Source of the DNA: Herbiconiux daphne
Lineage (GTDB): Bacteria; Actinomycetota; Actinomycetes; Actinomycetales; Microbacteriaceae
Direction of reading: 5' to 3'
Assembly (NCBI RefSeq): GCF_024979295.1
Contig: NZ_JANLCJ010000009.1
Span: 57,513 to 121,512, forward strand
Length of the DNA: 64,000 nucleotides
The notes under the pieces were generated by a model. That model did no database searches. It was not told the DNA's origin and worked only from the letters and a program-made list of their open reading frames with translations. Below are positions 33,627 to 42,213 of this stretch, one piece after another. The position numbers and the translations under genes are program-made. How positions within the stretch are numbered: position 1 is the stretch's first letter; each line of letters starts with the position of its first letter.

Positions 33627-34811
33627 ATGGACGTGAGTCGATTCAAAGCGAGTCCGGTTGGAAATCTCACGCCCATCAGCGGTACGGATCGTGCTTCAGG
33701 GAAGTCCTTTCATCATTTCGCATTCGTTCCCCACCCTCTGAGTGAAGAACCGCAGTTGACGAACGCGACGTGGCGGGCGGTCTCACGCGCGAATCACGCC
33801 CTCGGCCGCCTGCAGCAAGGGTCGATGATCGTCAAGAATCCGAGCATTCTTCGCCAGCCCACGCTCAGGCGCGAAGCGCAGAGCACGTCGGCGCTCGAAG
33901 GCACCTTCGCCCCTCTCGAGGAAGTGCTCGCCGCGAACGTCATCGACCAGCCGAACCGGTCATCGGCGCTGCGCGAAGTTCTCAACTATGTGCAAGCGGC
34001 GGAGATCGCCTTCGAGTCGCTGGCCCACGGACGCCCGATCACGGTCGGACTCGTCGAACAGTTGCACGCCGATCTCGTTGCGGGCACCGCGGCTGATACC
34101 GACGACGCCGGCCGAACTCGATCCATCCAAGTGGCGATCGGAACTCAGGGAGGAGGCGTGGACCAAGCACGCTTCATCCCCATGCCTCCAGGCGCAACGC
34201 TTCGTGCGGCATTCGGCGACCTCATCGACTGGGTGCGTCTCAGCGAGAGCGGTGGAAGTGATCGTGATCCCCTTGTTGCCGCTGCAATGACTCACTACCA
34301 GTTCGAGACGATCCATCCATTCAATGACGGTAACGGCCGGCTCGGCCGCCTCCTGATAGTGCTGCAGCTTCTTCAAGATAGGGTGCTCTCCGAACCGCTT
34401 CTGAGCGTCTCGCCCTGGTTTGAGGCCCGTCGCGATCAATACCAGAACGCGTTGGCGGAGGTCAGCATGACGGGTGACTGGAATAGGTGGGTGATGTTCT
34501 TCGCGGAAGGCCTCGAAGCGTCTGCCGTCGACACCGCCAAGCGACTTGAGGCGCTGCTCGCGGTTCAGGAGCACTTCCACGAGGTGTTGCGAGACGCGAA
34601 GGCGCGAGGGATTGTGCGTGACATCGCCGATCACTTGATCGGACTACCGTTCGTGAACATCAGAAACTTGGCGGACCTGACCGGCGCAACCTATCAGGCA
34701 GCGAGTACCGCGGCCGGCAAGTTGGTCGACCTCGGGATTCTCGAGGAGATCCATTCTCAAAGCGTCAGAGCGTTTCGTGCGCCCTTGGTGCTTGCCGCCA
34801 TAGTCCGCTGA
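33627..34811 (+). CDS. Fic-family protein with inhibitory motif and C-terminal winged HTH
   Basis: A 394-residue Fic/DOC protein, predicted to transfer AMP (or another NMP group) to target proteins. It carries the N-terminal inhibitory motif TSALEG ((S/T)xxxE(G/N), about residue 90), the active-site loop HPFNDGNGRLGR (catalytic His near 231) and a C-terminal winged-helix region (FVNIRNLADLTGATYQAASTAAGKLVDLGIL). Start 33627 is chosen for GGGAG 8 nt upstream. An ATG 27 bp earlier lies inside the operator. By eye its GC is lower than its neighbours and it follows a tRNA-Ser, so acquisition is plausible, although no integrase is visible. The wHTH may read the two operators just upstream. Confidence 0.88.
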   Translation: MDVSRFKASPVGNLTPISGTDRASGKSFHHFAFVPHPLSEEPQLTNATWRAVSRANHALGRLQQGSMIVKNPSILRQPTLRREAQSTSALEGTFAPLEEVLAANVIDQPNRSSALREVLNYVQAAEIAFESLAHGRPITVGLVEQLHADLVAGTAADTDDAGRTRSIQVAIGTQGGGVDQARFIPMPPGATLRAAFGDLIDWVRLSESGGSDRDPLVAAAMTHYQFETIHPFNDGNGRLGRLLIVLQLLQDRVLSEPLLSVSPWFEARRDQYQNALAEVSMTGDWNRWVMFFAEGLEASAVDTAKRLEALLAVQEHFHEVLRDAKARGIVRDIADHLIGLPFVNIRNLADLTGATYQAASTAAGKLVDLGILEEIHSQSVRAFRAPLVLAAIVR

Positions 34812-34870
34812 CCTTCTTCGGATCGGGCGGCGGCGACGAACGCCTAGGCCACGTCCTCGTTCCGGAACAC

Positions 34871-35899
34871 TCAGGTCGTCTCGCCCGAGACCAGCCGCAC
34901 GAGCGCGTCGAAGTCCTCGCCGGCGGATGCCTGCTCGACCGGATCGATGCCTGGTCGGCGCAAGAGCGCCGGAAGGGCGCGCAGGCGCGAGAGCATGATG
35001 GCGGGCTCATCGATGTCGACCGTGGTGAGTCGTGGTGACACGAGCTGCCCCACGTCGGTGTGGTCGGCGCCGACCAGCGACAGCTGCCCCGGGATGTCGA
35101 CGCCGAGAGCGCGTGCCGCGGCACACGCGGCGATGGCCACGTCGTCGTTGTAGCAGCAGAGGCCGACGGGGGCGCCGGGCTGCTGCTCGAGCAGGCCCGC
35201 GAGCACGCGGGTCGCGCCCGACAGCTCGAGCGGGATGCGCACGTGCTCGGGTTCGGGGAGGCCCCGCTGCGCGGCGGCGTGCGCGATGCCGTTGAAACGC
35301 GGGGGGCCGAAGGGGTCAAGACGCGCGTCGGAGATCGCCGCATAGACCAGGCGGCGCGGGCCCGACTGCAGCACCGCGTCGACCTGCACCCCGCCGATGT
35401 GCGCGCTGACCGGGTCGGTGCCGTCGACGGCGGTCTCGTCGTATTCGGGAACGACCACGGCGCCCGTCGAGGTGAACTGCCGCTGCTGCTCGAGTGAGAA
35501 CACCCCGAAGTTCACCACCGCAGTCGGCCGCAGGTCGAGAACCGAGGCGAGAGTGCTCTCGCTGTCGGCGCCGGCGAAGCGCACCACGACGCTCAGCCCG
35601 GCGGTGGCCGAGGCCGCGGCGATGGCATCGACCGTGTTCTGCAGGTGCGGGCCGAAGGTGGCGTTCGGCACCACCACCACGATGAGGTCGCTGCGCCCGG
35701 TCACCAGCGCGCGCCCGGCCCGTGACGGCCGGTAGTCGAGCGCCGCAGCGGACTCAAGCACCCGATCGCGGGTAGCCGGCGGGAACCGGGCGTCGTCGCC
35801 GTTGAGGATCTGGCTCACCGTCGAGCGCGAGACCCCCGCGTGCCGAGCGACGTCGATACTCGTCGCCCGTCGCGAGGGGGGAGCGGGTTCTGCGGTCAT
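34871..35899 (-). CDS. LacI-family transcriptional regulator
   Basis: A 342-residue LacI/GalR repressor. The HTH (about 12-60) reads ATSIDVARHAGVSRSTVSQILNG with the hinge helix SRAGRALV, followed by a type-1 periplasmic-binding-like sugar domain (DLIVVVVPNATFGPHLQNTVDAIA, CCYNDDVAIAACAAARALGV). It is divergent from the GPH symporter/GH2 operon, with three matching operator elements between them (35923-35982), so it most likely represses that operon until a glycoside-derived sugar is present. The frame extends 12 residues upstream of the ATG at 35899, without a ribosome site. Confidence 0.88.
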   Translation of the reverse strand: MTAEPAPPSRRATSIDVARHAGVSRSTVSQILNGDDARFPPATRDRVLESAAALDYRPSRAGRALVTGRSDLIVVVVPNATFGPHLQNTVDAIAAASATAGLSVVVRFAGADSESTLASVLDLRPTAVVNFGVFSLEQQRQFTSTGAVVVPEYDETAVDGTDPVSAHIGGVQVDAVLQSGPRRLVYAAISDARLDPFGPPRFNGIAHAAAQRGLPEPEHVRIPLELSGATRVLAGLLEQQPGAPVGLCCYNDDVAIAACAAARALGVDIPGQLSLVGADHTDVGQLVSPRLTTVDIDEPAIMLSRLRALPALLRRPGIDPVEQASAGEDFDALVRLVSGETT

Positions 35900-35921
35900 G
35901 CATTCAGTGTGGCACAGACCG

Positions 35922-35982
35922 TTGACACGCGACACTAAGGACCTCTACAGTCAGTGTCGCGTGTTACTGACACGTGATACTA
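35922..35982. promoter_or_regulatory. Promoter and three LacI-type operator elements
   Basis: Rightward promoter TTGACA (35922-35927), 18-bp spacer, TACAGT (35946-35951). TGACACGCGACACTA (35923-35937) recurs as TGACACGTGATACTA (35968-35982), 45 bp apart, and its core ACACGCGACACT is inverted perfectly at 35953-35964. The first element covers the -35, the others the transcription start, an arrangement suited to repression by looping or cooperative binding. Confidence 0.72.
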
Positions 35983-36022
35983 GACGAAGCAGACGCTGAC
36001 GAACATGACGAAGGGGTCAGAA

Positions 36023-37525
36023 ATGGCGAAGGATTCCGCGAGGAACCAAGCAGAACAGGCGAGGGCGGCGATCGCCCTGAGTGCCGAGCAGTCGACCACG
36101 GCCGCGCTGGCCGCCGAGACGGTCGGACAGGCGATCGGGGCCACCGGCCAGCGCCTCAGCATCCGTGAACGACTCGCCTACGGGGTGGGCGACATCGGCG
36201 GCAACCTGATCTTCGCGCCCATCTCCGCCTTCCTGCTGTTCTACTTCACCGACACCGTGGGCATCGGCGCGGCCATCGCCGGCACTCTGCTGTTGTTCGG
36301 GCGTGTGCTCGACGGCACGATGGATCTCGTCCTCGGGTCGTTCATCGACCGCACCACCACCCGCTGGGGGAAGGCGCGGCCGTGGATCCTGTTCAGCACC
36401 CCGGTCGTCGTCATCTCGTTCGTGCTGCTGTTCAACGTTCCCGCCGGACTGGGCGATGGTGCGAAGGAGGCCTACGCCTTCGTCATGTACTTCCTGTGCC
36501 TCGGCGTCGGCTTCGTGGGCTCGAACCTGGCCTACCACACGCTGCTCTCGGTGATCACGACGAACTCGAAGATGCGCGTCTCGCTCACCGTCATCCGCAC
36601 CTTCTTCGCCCTCTTCACCACGCTGGTCGTGAACTTCATCACCATTCCGATCGTGACCTCCTCGGGTGGTGGCCAGAGCGGCTGGACACTCGTCTCGCTC
36701 GTCTACGGAGCCATTGCCGCCGTCACGTTCCTGATCGTGTTCTTCGGCACCAAAGAACGCGTGAAGACGACACTCAAGGTCGACTCGGGAAAGAAGCTTC
36801 CGTTCGGGCAGACCGTGAAGATCCTGGTGAAGAACCCGTACTTCTTCCTCGTGTTCGGGTTCTTCCTGCTCAACTTCCTCCTCACCGGCATCAACGGCGT
36901 GGGCATCTACTTCGCCCAAGACGTGCTGGGCGACGCGAACCTGTACAGCTTCCTCGGCCTCATCCAGATCCTCCCGCTCTTGATCGGCATGTGGTTCATG
37001 CCGCCGCTGATCGCGCGCTTCGGCAAGCGGCGGCTGATCATGATCGGCGTCGTCATCACGGTGCTGGGCATCGTGATCTCGCTGATCGACCCGTCGAGCT
37101 TCACCCTCATCCTGAGCGGCGGACTGGTGCGCTCGGTGGGCGGCATCCCGATCGCGGCCGCCCTGTTCGCCCTCGTCGCCGACGTGGTCGACTACGGCGA
37201 GTGGAAGACCGGCGTGCGTCTCGACGGCATGACCTACGCCGCGGCGACCGCCGGCCAGAACTTCGGAGCCGGACTCGGCGTCGCCCTCGTCGGCTGGCTG
37301 CTGGCGGCGGCGAACTACGACGGTGCCGCCGCGACGCAGCCCGCGTCCGCGGTCGGAATGGAGGTCTTCCTCTACCTCTGGATCCCCCTGATCGCCGCGG
37401 TGCTGATGGGCGTCATCATCTACTTCCTCAACATCGACAAGAACCTCTCGACCATCCAGCGCGACCTCGCGGCGCGCCGTGCCTCCCGTGAGGCCGGCGA
37501 GTTCGCCGCCACGGAGAACTCATGA
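36023..37525 (+). CDS. GPH-family glycoside/sugar:cation symporter (MFS)
   Basis: A 500-residue symporter of the glycoside-pentoside-hexuronide family (MelB/YicJ-like). A 45-residue Ala-rich N-terminus precedes LSIRERLAYGVGDIGGNLIFAPISAFLLFYFTD and the family motif DGTMDLVLGSFIDRTTTRWGKARPWIL. About 12 TM segments follow, including the conserved DVVDYGEWKTGVR near the C-terminus. The ATG at 36023 with GAAGGGG 6 nt upstream is preferred over one 18 bp earlier. It overlaps the GH2 gene by ATGA. It likely imports the glycoside that the GH2 enzyme cleaves, under LacI control. Confidence 0.88.
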   Translation: MAKDSARNQAEQARAAIALSAEQSTTAALAAETVGQAIGATGQRLSIRERLAYGVGDIGGNLIFAPISAFLLFYFTDTVGIGAAIAGTLLLFGRVLDGTMDLVLGSFIDRTTTRWGKARPWILFSTPVVVISFVLLFNVPAGLGDGAKEAYAFVMYFLCLGVGFVGSNLAYHTLLSVITTNSKMRVSLTVIRTFFALFTTLVVNFITIPIVTSSGGGQSGWTLVSLVYGAIAAVTFLIVFFGTKERVKTTLKVDSGKKLPFGQTVKILVKNPYFFLVFGFFLLNFLLTGINGVGIYFAQDVLGDANLYSFLGLIQILPLLIGMWFMPPLIARFGKRRLIMIGVVITVLGIVISLIDPSSFTLILSGGLVRSVGGIPIAAALFALVADVVDYGEWKTGVRLDGMTYAAATAGQNFGAGLGVALVGWLLAAANYDGAAATQPASAVGMEVFLYLWIPLIAAVLMGVIIYFLNIDKNLSTIQRDLAARRASREAGEFAATENS

Positions 37526-39957
37526 AACGCATCCCCTTCACCGACGGCTGGCAGTTCCGCGAGAAGGTGAACCCGTTCGCCGAGATCGGCGGCCCCGGAG
37601 CGCCGTACGAGCCGGTCGTGATTCCCCACGACGCCTCCATCGGGCGCCCGCGCGACCCTCGTGGCGAACCGGCGGCGGCCTACTTCTCCGGGGGTGCGTA
37701 CCAATACCGGGCCTCGTTCCCGACCCCCGCCGACGCGTCCCAGGTCGTGTTCGAATTCGAGGGTGTCTACCGCGACGCGATGGTCTACATCAACGGCGAC
37801 TTCGCCGGCCAGCGCCCCAACGGCTACGCGGCCTTCACCGTGGATGCCGGTCCGCTCCTGCGCCCGGCCGGCGAGACCAACGAGATTCTGGTGGAGGCGC
37901 GTGCCCACCGCGACTCCCGCTGGTACACCGGGGCCGGCATCTACCGGCCGGTATGGCTGCTCACCGGTAGCGACGTGCACATCCCTTCGGGCGGCCTCCG
38001 GGTCTCCACGCCCGACGTGGATGCGCTCGGCGCGATCGTCGAGGTCGCCGTGACGGTTCAGAACGCGAGCAGTCGCGTGAGCACCGTCGATGTGGAGGTG
38101 ACGGTCGAAAGCCCTTCCGGTGATCGCATCGCGGGCGGCATCGCGCGGGTCACGACCCGCCCCGGAGCCCGCGCGATCGCCCGGCAGCGGCTGTATGTCG
38201 CCGAGCCCGCGCTCTGGAGCGAGACGGCGCCGGCGCTGCACACCGCCCGGGTCCGACTCGTCGGAGAGGGCGAGCGTGAGGGCGACTCGATCGACGAGGC
38301 CGACGCGGTCTTCGGCATCCGGCGGCTCCAGCTCGACCCGGTCAACGGCCTGCGTGTCAACGGCGAGGTGGTGAAGCTCCGCGGCGCCTGCGTGCACCAC
38401 GACAACGGTCTGCTCGGCGCGGCCACCTTCGCCGGCGCCGAGGAGAGGCGGGTGCGGTTGCTCAAGAACGCGGGGTTCAACGCCATCCGTTCGTCGCACA
38501 ACCCGCTGAGCTCGGCAATGCTCGACGCCTGCGACCGGCTCGGCATGTTCGTGATGGACGAGACCTTCGACGTGTGGACGTCGGCGAAGTCCGACTTCGA
38601 CTACTCGCTGCACTTTCCCGAGTGGTGGCAGCGCGACATCGAGTCGATGGTGACGAAAGACGTCAACCACCCCAGCGTCATCCTGTACTCCATCGGCAAC
38701 GAGATCCCCGAGACCGGCTCCCCGGTGGGCGGCATGCTCGGCCGCGAACTCGCCGAGAGGGTGCGTGAGCTCGACCCCACACGGTTCGTCACCAACGCCG
38801 TCAACGGCATGCTCGCCGTGATCGACGACGTGAAGCGGATGGCGGCCGAGCGGGCAGGCTCCGCGGATGCCGGCGCGACGGCCGAGGAGGGCGCCGGCAT
38901 CAACACCCTGATGGCCGGCCCGGGCGATTTCATGAACCTCATCGGCGCTTCGCCACTCGTGACCGAGAAGACCGCCGAGTCGTTCGGCGTGCTCGACGTG
39001 GCCGGCATGAACTACCTCGACGCCCGTTACGAGAGCGATCGCGAGCTCTTCCCCAACCGAGTGATCGTCGGCACCGAGACCTTCCCCACCCGCATCGACC
39101 ACAACTGGGCGCTCGTGCGCGAGAACGCGCATGTCATCGGCGACTTCACCTGGACCGGGTGGGACTACCTCGGCGAGGTGGGCATCGGCCGCGCCCAATA
39201 CCTCGACGCCGAGCATCCGGCCCCCAGCATCGCCGCGCCCTATCCATGGATCGCGGCCTGGTGCGGCGACCTCGACATCACCGGCCACCGACGCCCCGCC
39301 TCCTACTACCGCGAGATCGTCTTCGGCCTGCGCGCCGAGCCCTACATCGCCGTGGTGCGCCCGCGCGACGACGACGCCGTGCTGTATGCGGGGCCGTGGA
39401 CGTGGAGCGACAGCATCAGCAGCTGGAGCTGGGCAGGCCATGAGGGCGAGCTCGTCACCGTCGAGGTCTACAGCGACGCCGACGAGGTCGAGCTGCTGCT
39501 CGGCGGGCTCTCGCTCGGCCGCGCACCCGCCGGGCCCGATCACCGCTTCCGCGCCGAGTTCGCGGTCGAATATCGGCCGGGCGAGCTCACGGCGCAGGCG
39601 TGGCGCGCCGGCGCGAAGGCCGAGACCTCGACGGTGCGGAGCGCTGCCGGCCCCGCGCGCTTGTCGGTGACGGTAGAGCAGTCCGAGCGCTCGGAGCTGG
39701 CCTTCCTGGCCGTCGAGCTCGTGGATGCGTCGGGCACGGTCGTGACCGATCGTGCCCCTGCCGTCACGGTCGATGTTGATGGCTCCCTCGCCCTTCAGGC
39801 GTTCGGGAGCGCCGATCCGATGCCCACCAGGCCGCTCGGTTCGACGACGCAGCACCTCTTCGACGGGCGAGCGCTCGCCATCGTGCGCACCGGGAATGGT
39901 GATGGCACCGTCACCGTCACCGCCCCCGACTACGAGCCCGTCACCGTGCGGCTGTAG
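37522..39957 (+). CDS. Glycoside hydrolase family 2 (beta-galactosidase/glucuronidase-like)
   Basis: An 811-residue retaining glycosidase. It has a sugar-binding jelly-roll domain (about 1-160), an Ig-like domain (about 165-265), a TIM barrel starting LRGACVHHDNGLLG with catalytic acid/base Glu394 in YSIGNEIPE and nucleophile Glu519 in VGTETFP, then C-terminal beta domains with a DUF4982-like segment (WSWAGHEGELVTVEVYSDADEVELLLGG). No signal peptide, so it is cytoplasmic and acts on sugars imported by the coupled GPH symporter. Beta-galactoside, glucuronide or xyloside specificity cannot be told from sequence. Confidence 0.88.
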   Translation: MKRIPFTDGWQFREKVNPFAEIGGPGAPYEPVVIPHDASIGRPRDPRGEPAAAYFSGGAYQYRASFPTPADASQVVFEFEGVYRDAMVYINGDFAGQRPNGYAAFTVDAGPLLRPAGETNEILVEARAHRDSRWYTGAGIYRPVWLLTGSDVHIPSGGLRVSTPDVDALGAIVEVAVTVQNASSRVSTVDVEVTVESPSGDRIAGGIARVTTRPGARAIARQRLYVAEPALWSETAPALHTARVRLVGEGEREGDSIDEADAVFGIRRLQLDPVNGLRVNGEVVKLRGACVHHDNGLLGAATFAGAEERRVRLLKNAGFNAIRSSHNPLSSAMLDACDRLGMFVMDETFDVWTSAKSDFDYSLHFPEWWQRDIESMVTKDVNHPSVILYSIGNEIPETGSPVGGMLGRELAERVRELDPTRFVTNAVNGMLAVIDDVKRMAAERAGSADAGATAEEGAGINTLMAGPGDFMNLIGASPLVTEKTAESFGVLDVAGMNYLDARYESDRELFPNRVIVGTETFPTRIDHNWALVRENAHVIGDFTWTGWDYLGEVGIGRAQYLDAEHPAPSIAAPYPWIAAWCGDLDITGHRRPASYYREIVFGLRAEPYIAVVRPRDDDAVLYAGPWTWSDSISSWSWAGHEGELVTVEVYSDADEVELLLGGLSLGRAPAGPDHRFRAEFAVEYRPGELTAQAWRAGAKAETSTVRSAAGPARLSVTVEQSERSELAFLAVELVDASGTVVTDRAPAVTVDVDGSLALQAFGSADPMPTRPLGSTTQHLFDGRALAIVRTGNGDGTVTVTAPDYEPVTVRL

Positions 39958-39988
39958 AGACCTCACAGGCCCAGCGCGCCGAACTCCG

Positions 39989-40279
39989 TCACGTCGCTGG
40001 GCCCTCGTCGGCGGCCCACCGCTCGAGGGCGCGGATCGCCTCGCGAAGGGCGAGCCCGCGCTCGGTCAACGCGTAGGCCCGGGTGTTGTGCCGCAGCGGC
40101 AGGCGATACAGCACGCCGGATGCCTCGAGCTCGCGCAGGCGCGTGGCGAGCTGGTTGGTTCCCAGTCCGAGGTCGCGCTGAAGATCGCCGTAGCGCTGCG
40201 GGCCCTCGAGCAGCCGCTCCACGATGAGCAGGGCCCACCGGGCCCCGACGACATCGAGGGCCGCGGCGAGATCGCTCAC
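39989..40279 (-). CDS. HxlR-family winged-helix regulator
   Basis: A 96-residue MarR-like HxlR regulator consisting essentially of the HTH: DVVGARWALLIVERLLEGPQRYGDLQRDLGLGTNQLATRLRELEASGVLYR, ending EAIRALERWAADEGPAT. The GTG start overlaps the VOC stop by four bases (GTGA, 40276-40279), so it is translated with it. It is probably the redox- or ligand-sensing regulator of its own operon. The candidate operator is at 40690-40704. A longer open frame upstream is out of the family length and runs through the VOC gene antisense. Confidence 0.83.
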   Translation of the reverse strand: MSDLAAALDVVGARWALLIVERLLEGPQRYGDLQRDLGLGTNQLATRLRELEASGVLYRLPLRHNTRAYALTERGLALREAIRALERWAADEGPAT

Positions 40280-40680
40280 GCGGTCGGATCGGCGTCGGGC
40301 TTCATCCAGAACGGCGAGTAGTGGTAGCCGTCGGGGTCGTCGAACTGACGCTGGTACATGAAGGGGTAGTCGTCGATGTCGCCGACCCGTCCACCGGCGG
40401 CCGCCGCACGCTCGATGAGCTCGTCGACCGCTTCGCGACTGTCGAGGTCGAACGAGACCGTCACCTTCGAAGGGGTGTCGGGGCCGCCGATGAGCGACTC
40501 GACGCCGCCGACGCTCGCGTACATCTCGCGGGTGCCGAGCATGAGGTACTGCTCGGGCGCGATCGCGAAGCACGACACGTTGTGATCGGACATCTCGGGG
40601 TTGAGGGTGAAGCCGAGAGCGGTGTAGAAGGTGGTCGCGCGTTCGACGCTCTCGACCGGGCAGGTGATGAAAAGGCTCAT
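40276..40680 (-). CDS. VOC-superfamily (glyoxalase-like) protein
   Basis: A 134-residue vicinal-oxygen-chelate fold protein with two beta-alpha-beta-beta-beta modules: FITCPVESVERATTFYTALGFTLNPEMSD and VSFDLDSREAVDELIERAAAAGGRV ... QFDDPDGYHYSPFWM. It resembles the PhnB/YaeR-like lactoylglutathione-lyase relatives common in Actinobacteria, whose substrates are mostly unknown. It is the first gene of a two-gene unit with the HxlR regulator. Confidence 0.83.
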   Translation of the reverse strand: MSLFITCPVESVERATTFYTALGFTLNPEMSDHNVSCFAIAPEQYLMLGTREMYASVGGVESLIGGPDTPSKVTVSFDLDSREAVDELIERAAAAGGRVGDIDDYPFMYQRQFDDPDGYHYSPFWMKPDADPTA

Positions 40681-40689
40681 GCGCCAATA

Positions 40690-40704
40690 CTTCCAAAATG
40701 AAAG
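40690..40704. promoter_or_regulatory. Candidate HxlR operator
   Basis: CTTCCA-AAA-TGAAAG is a near-perfect dyad 10 bp upstream of the VOC start. It is markedly AT-rich against the local background and correctly placed for an HxlR-type repressor. Confidence 0.5.
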
Positions 40705-40798
40705 CGCCTAGGTCAAGGCCTTCTTCGGCGCTGTCGATCGAGGCGGAAGGCGCTCCGCGGCTTACGGTGGTGAGTGCGGCGCCCCGGGAGGAACCACG

Positions 40799-42082
40799 AT
40801 GACCAGCACCACGCGCGACACCCTGTTGACCGAGGCCGACCTCGAGCGCCGGGCTGCGCTCCGGCGCATGAAAGCGCTCGCGACCGCCCTGCTGGTGCTG
40901 TCGGCGATCGTGTTCGCGGTCGCTTTCGCGCTCGAGGACCAGTACGCCTGGCTCGGCTACGTGCGGTCGGCCGCCGAAGGGGCGATGGTGGGTGCGCTCG
41001 CCGACTGGTTCGCCGTGACCGCGCTGTTCCGGCATCCGCTCGGCCTCCGCATTCCGCACACGGCGATCATCCCGAACCGCAAAGACGAGATCGGGGTGAG
41101 CCTCGGCGAGTTCGTCGAGCAGAACTTCCTCTCCGACGAGGTGGTGCGCAGCAAGCTGGCCACCTTCAGCGTGGCCGACCGGGTCGGCGCGTGGCTCGCC
41201 GACCCGGCGAACGCCGAGCGAGCGAGCGCCGAGGGCGCCGTGATGGCGCAGGGTCTGCTGCGGTTCTTCAGCGACAGCGACGTCGAGAGCCTCATCGAGA
41301 GGCTCGCCCGGGAGTACCTCTTCGACCGGGAGTGGGCGCCGGCACTCGGCCGGGTGGGGTCGGAGCTCGTGGCCGCCGACCAGCAGCGCGCGGTCGTCGA
41401 CGCCCTGCTCGATGCGGCGGAGACCTGGCTCACCGAGCATCCGGATGCGCTCGGCGAGGTCGTCTCCACCCGGCTGCCCCGCTGGGTTCCCGGGTTCGTC
41501 GGCGACCTCGCCGACGAGCGGGCACACCGCGAGCTGATGGGCCTGCTGCACGCGGTGCGCGACGACCCGGAGCATCCGATGCGGGTGGCGATCGACGGCT
41601 ATCTCGTCGATCTCACCGACCGGCTGCAGCACGACCCCGCGATGGCCGACCGGGTCGAGCAGATCAAGGCCGAGTTCCTCGAGAGCCCGCGCCTGCGCTC
41701 CTTCGCCGGGCAGCTGTGGGGAGCGGTGAAGTCGACCTTGGCCGAGTCATTGGCCGACCCGGCGAGCGAACTGCGGTCGGCCGCGACATCCGCTCTGCTC
41801 GACGTCGGCGTGCGGCTCTCGAACGATCCGGCGCTCTCGGCCAAGATCGACGCGTGGATCGCCGACGCCGCGGGCTACGCGGTGCAGAAGTACCGGCACG
41901 ACCTCGCCTCGGTGATCAGCGACACGGTGCAGCGCTGGGATGCCCGCGAGACCACCCAGAAGATCGAGCTGCAGGTAGGCCGCGACCTGCAGTTCATCCG
42001 CATCAACGGCACGGTGGTCGGCGCGATCGCGGGCGTCGGCATCTACGCGATCGCCACGGGGGTGCACGCGCTGCTCGCCTGA
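40799..42082 (+). CDS. DUF445-family membrane protein
   Basis: A 427-residue protein of the DUF445/YheB-like family. Two hydrophobic segments near the N-terminus (ALATALLVLSAIVFAVAFAL and GAMVGALADWFAVTALF) are followed by the family block HPLGLRIPHTAIIPNRKDEIG, a long helical cytoplasmic/extracytoplasmic region and a C-terminal transmembrane helix (VVGAIAGVGIYAIATGVHALLA). Function is unknown; relatives are linked to envelope or stress biology. GGGAGGAACCACG gives a clear ribosome site. It stands alone between unrelated units. Confidence 0.87.
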   Translation: MTSTTRDTLLTEADLERRAALRRMKALATALLVLSAIVFAVAFALEDQYAWLGYVRSAAEGAMVGALADWFAVTALFRHPLGLRIPHTAIIPNRKDEIGVSLGEFVEQNFLSDEVVRSKLATFSVADRVGAWLADPANAERASAEGAVMAQGLLRFFSDSDVESLIERLAREYLFDREWAPALGRVGSELVAADQQRAVVDALLDAAETWLTEHPDALGEVVSTRLPRWVPGFVGDLADERAHRELMGLLHAVRDDPEHPMRVAIDGYLVDLTDRLQHDPAMADRVEQIKAEFLESPRLRSFAGQLWGAVKSTLAESLADPASELRSAATSALLDVGVRLSNDPALSAKIDAWIADAAGYAVQKYRHDLASVISDTVQRWDARETTQKIELQVGRDLQFIRINGTVVGAIAGVGIYAIATGVHALLA

Positions 42083-42213
42083 GCCGGGCTGACGGGACTC
42101 TCGCTTCGCCCCTCGGGCTGTCTCACCCGGTCGAGACTGGGGGGTCTCCCGGATTCGCCGGTCGGCCGAACCGTGGTGGTATTGCCGCACGTTCTCGACA
42201 AAGAGGAGGAACG

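Noticed and set aside
33456..34870. Fic region as part of a prophage or integrative element
   Set aside because: No integrase, no repeat of the tRNA-Ser 3' end and no further foreign genes are visible. It may be a single transferred gene.
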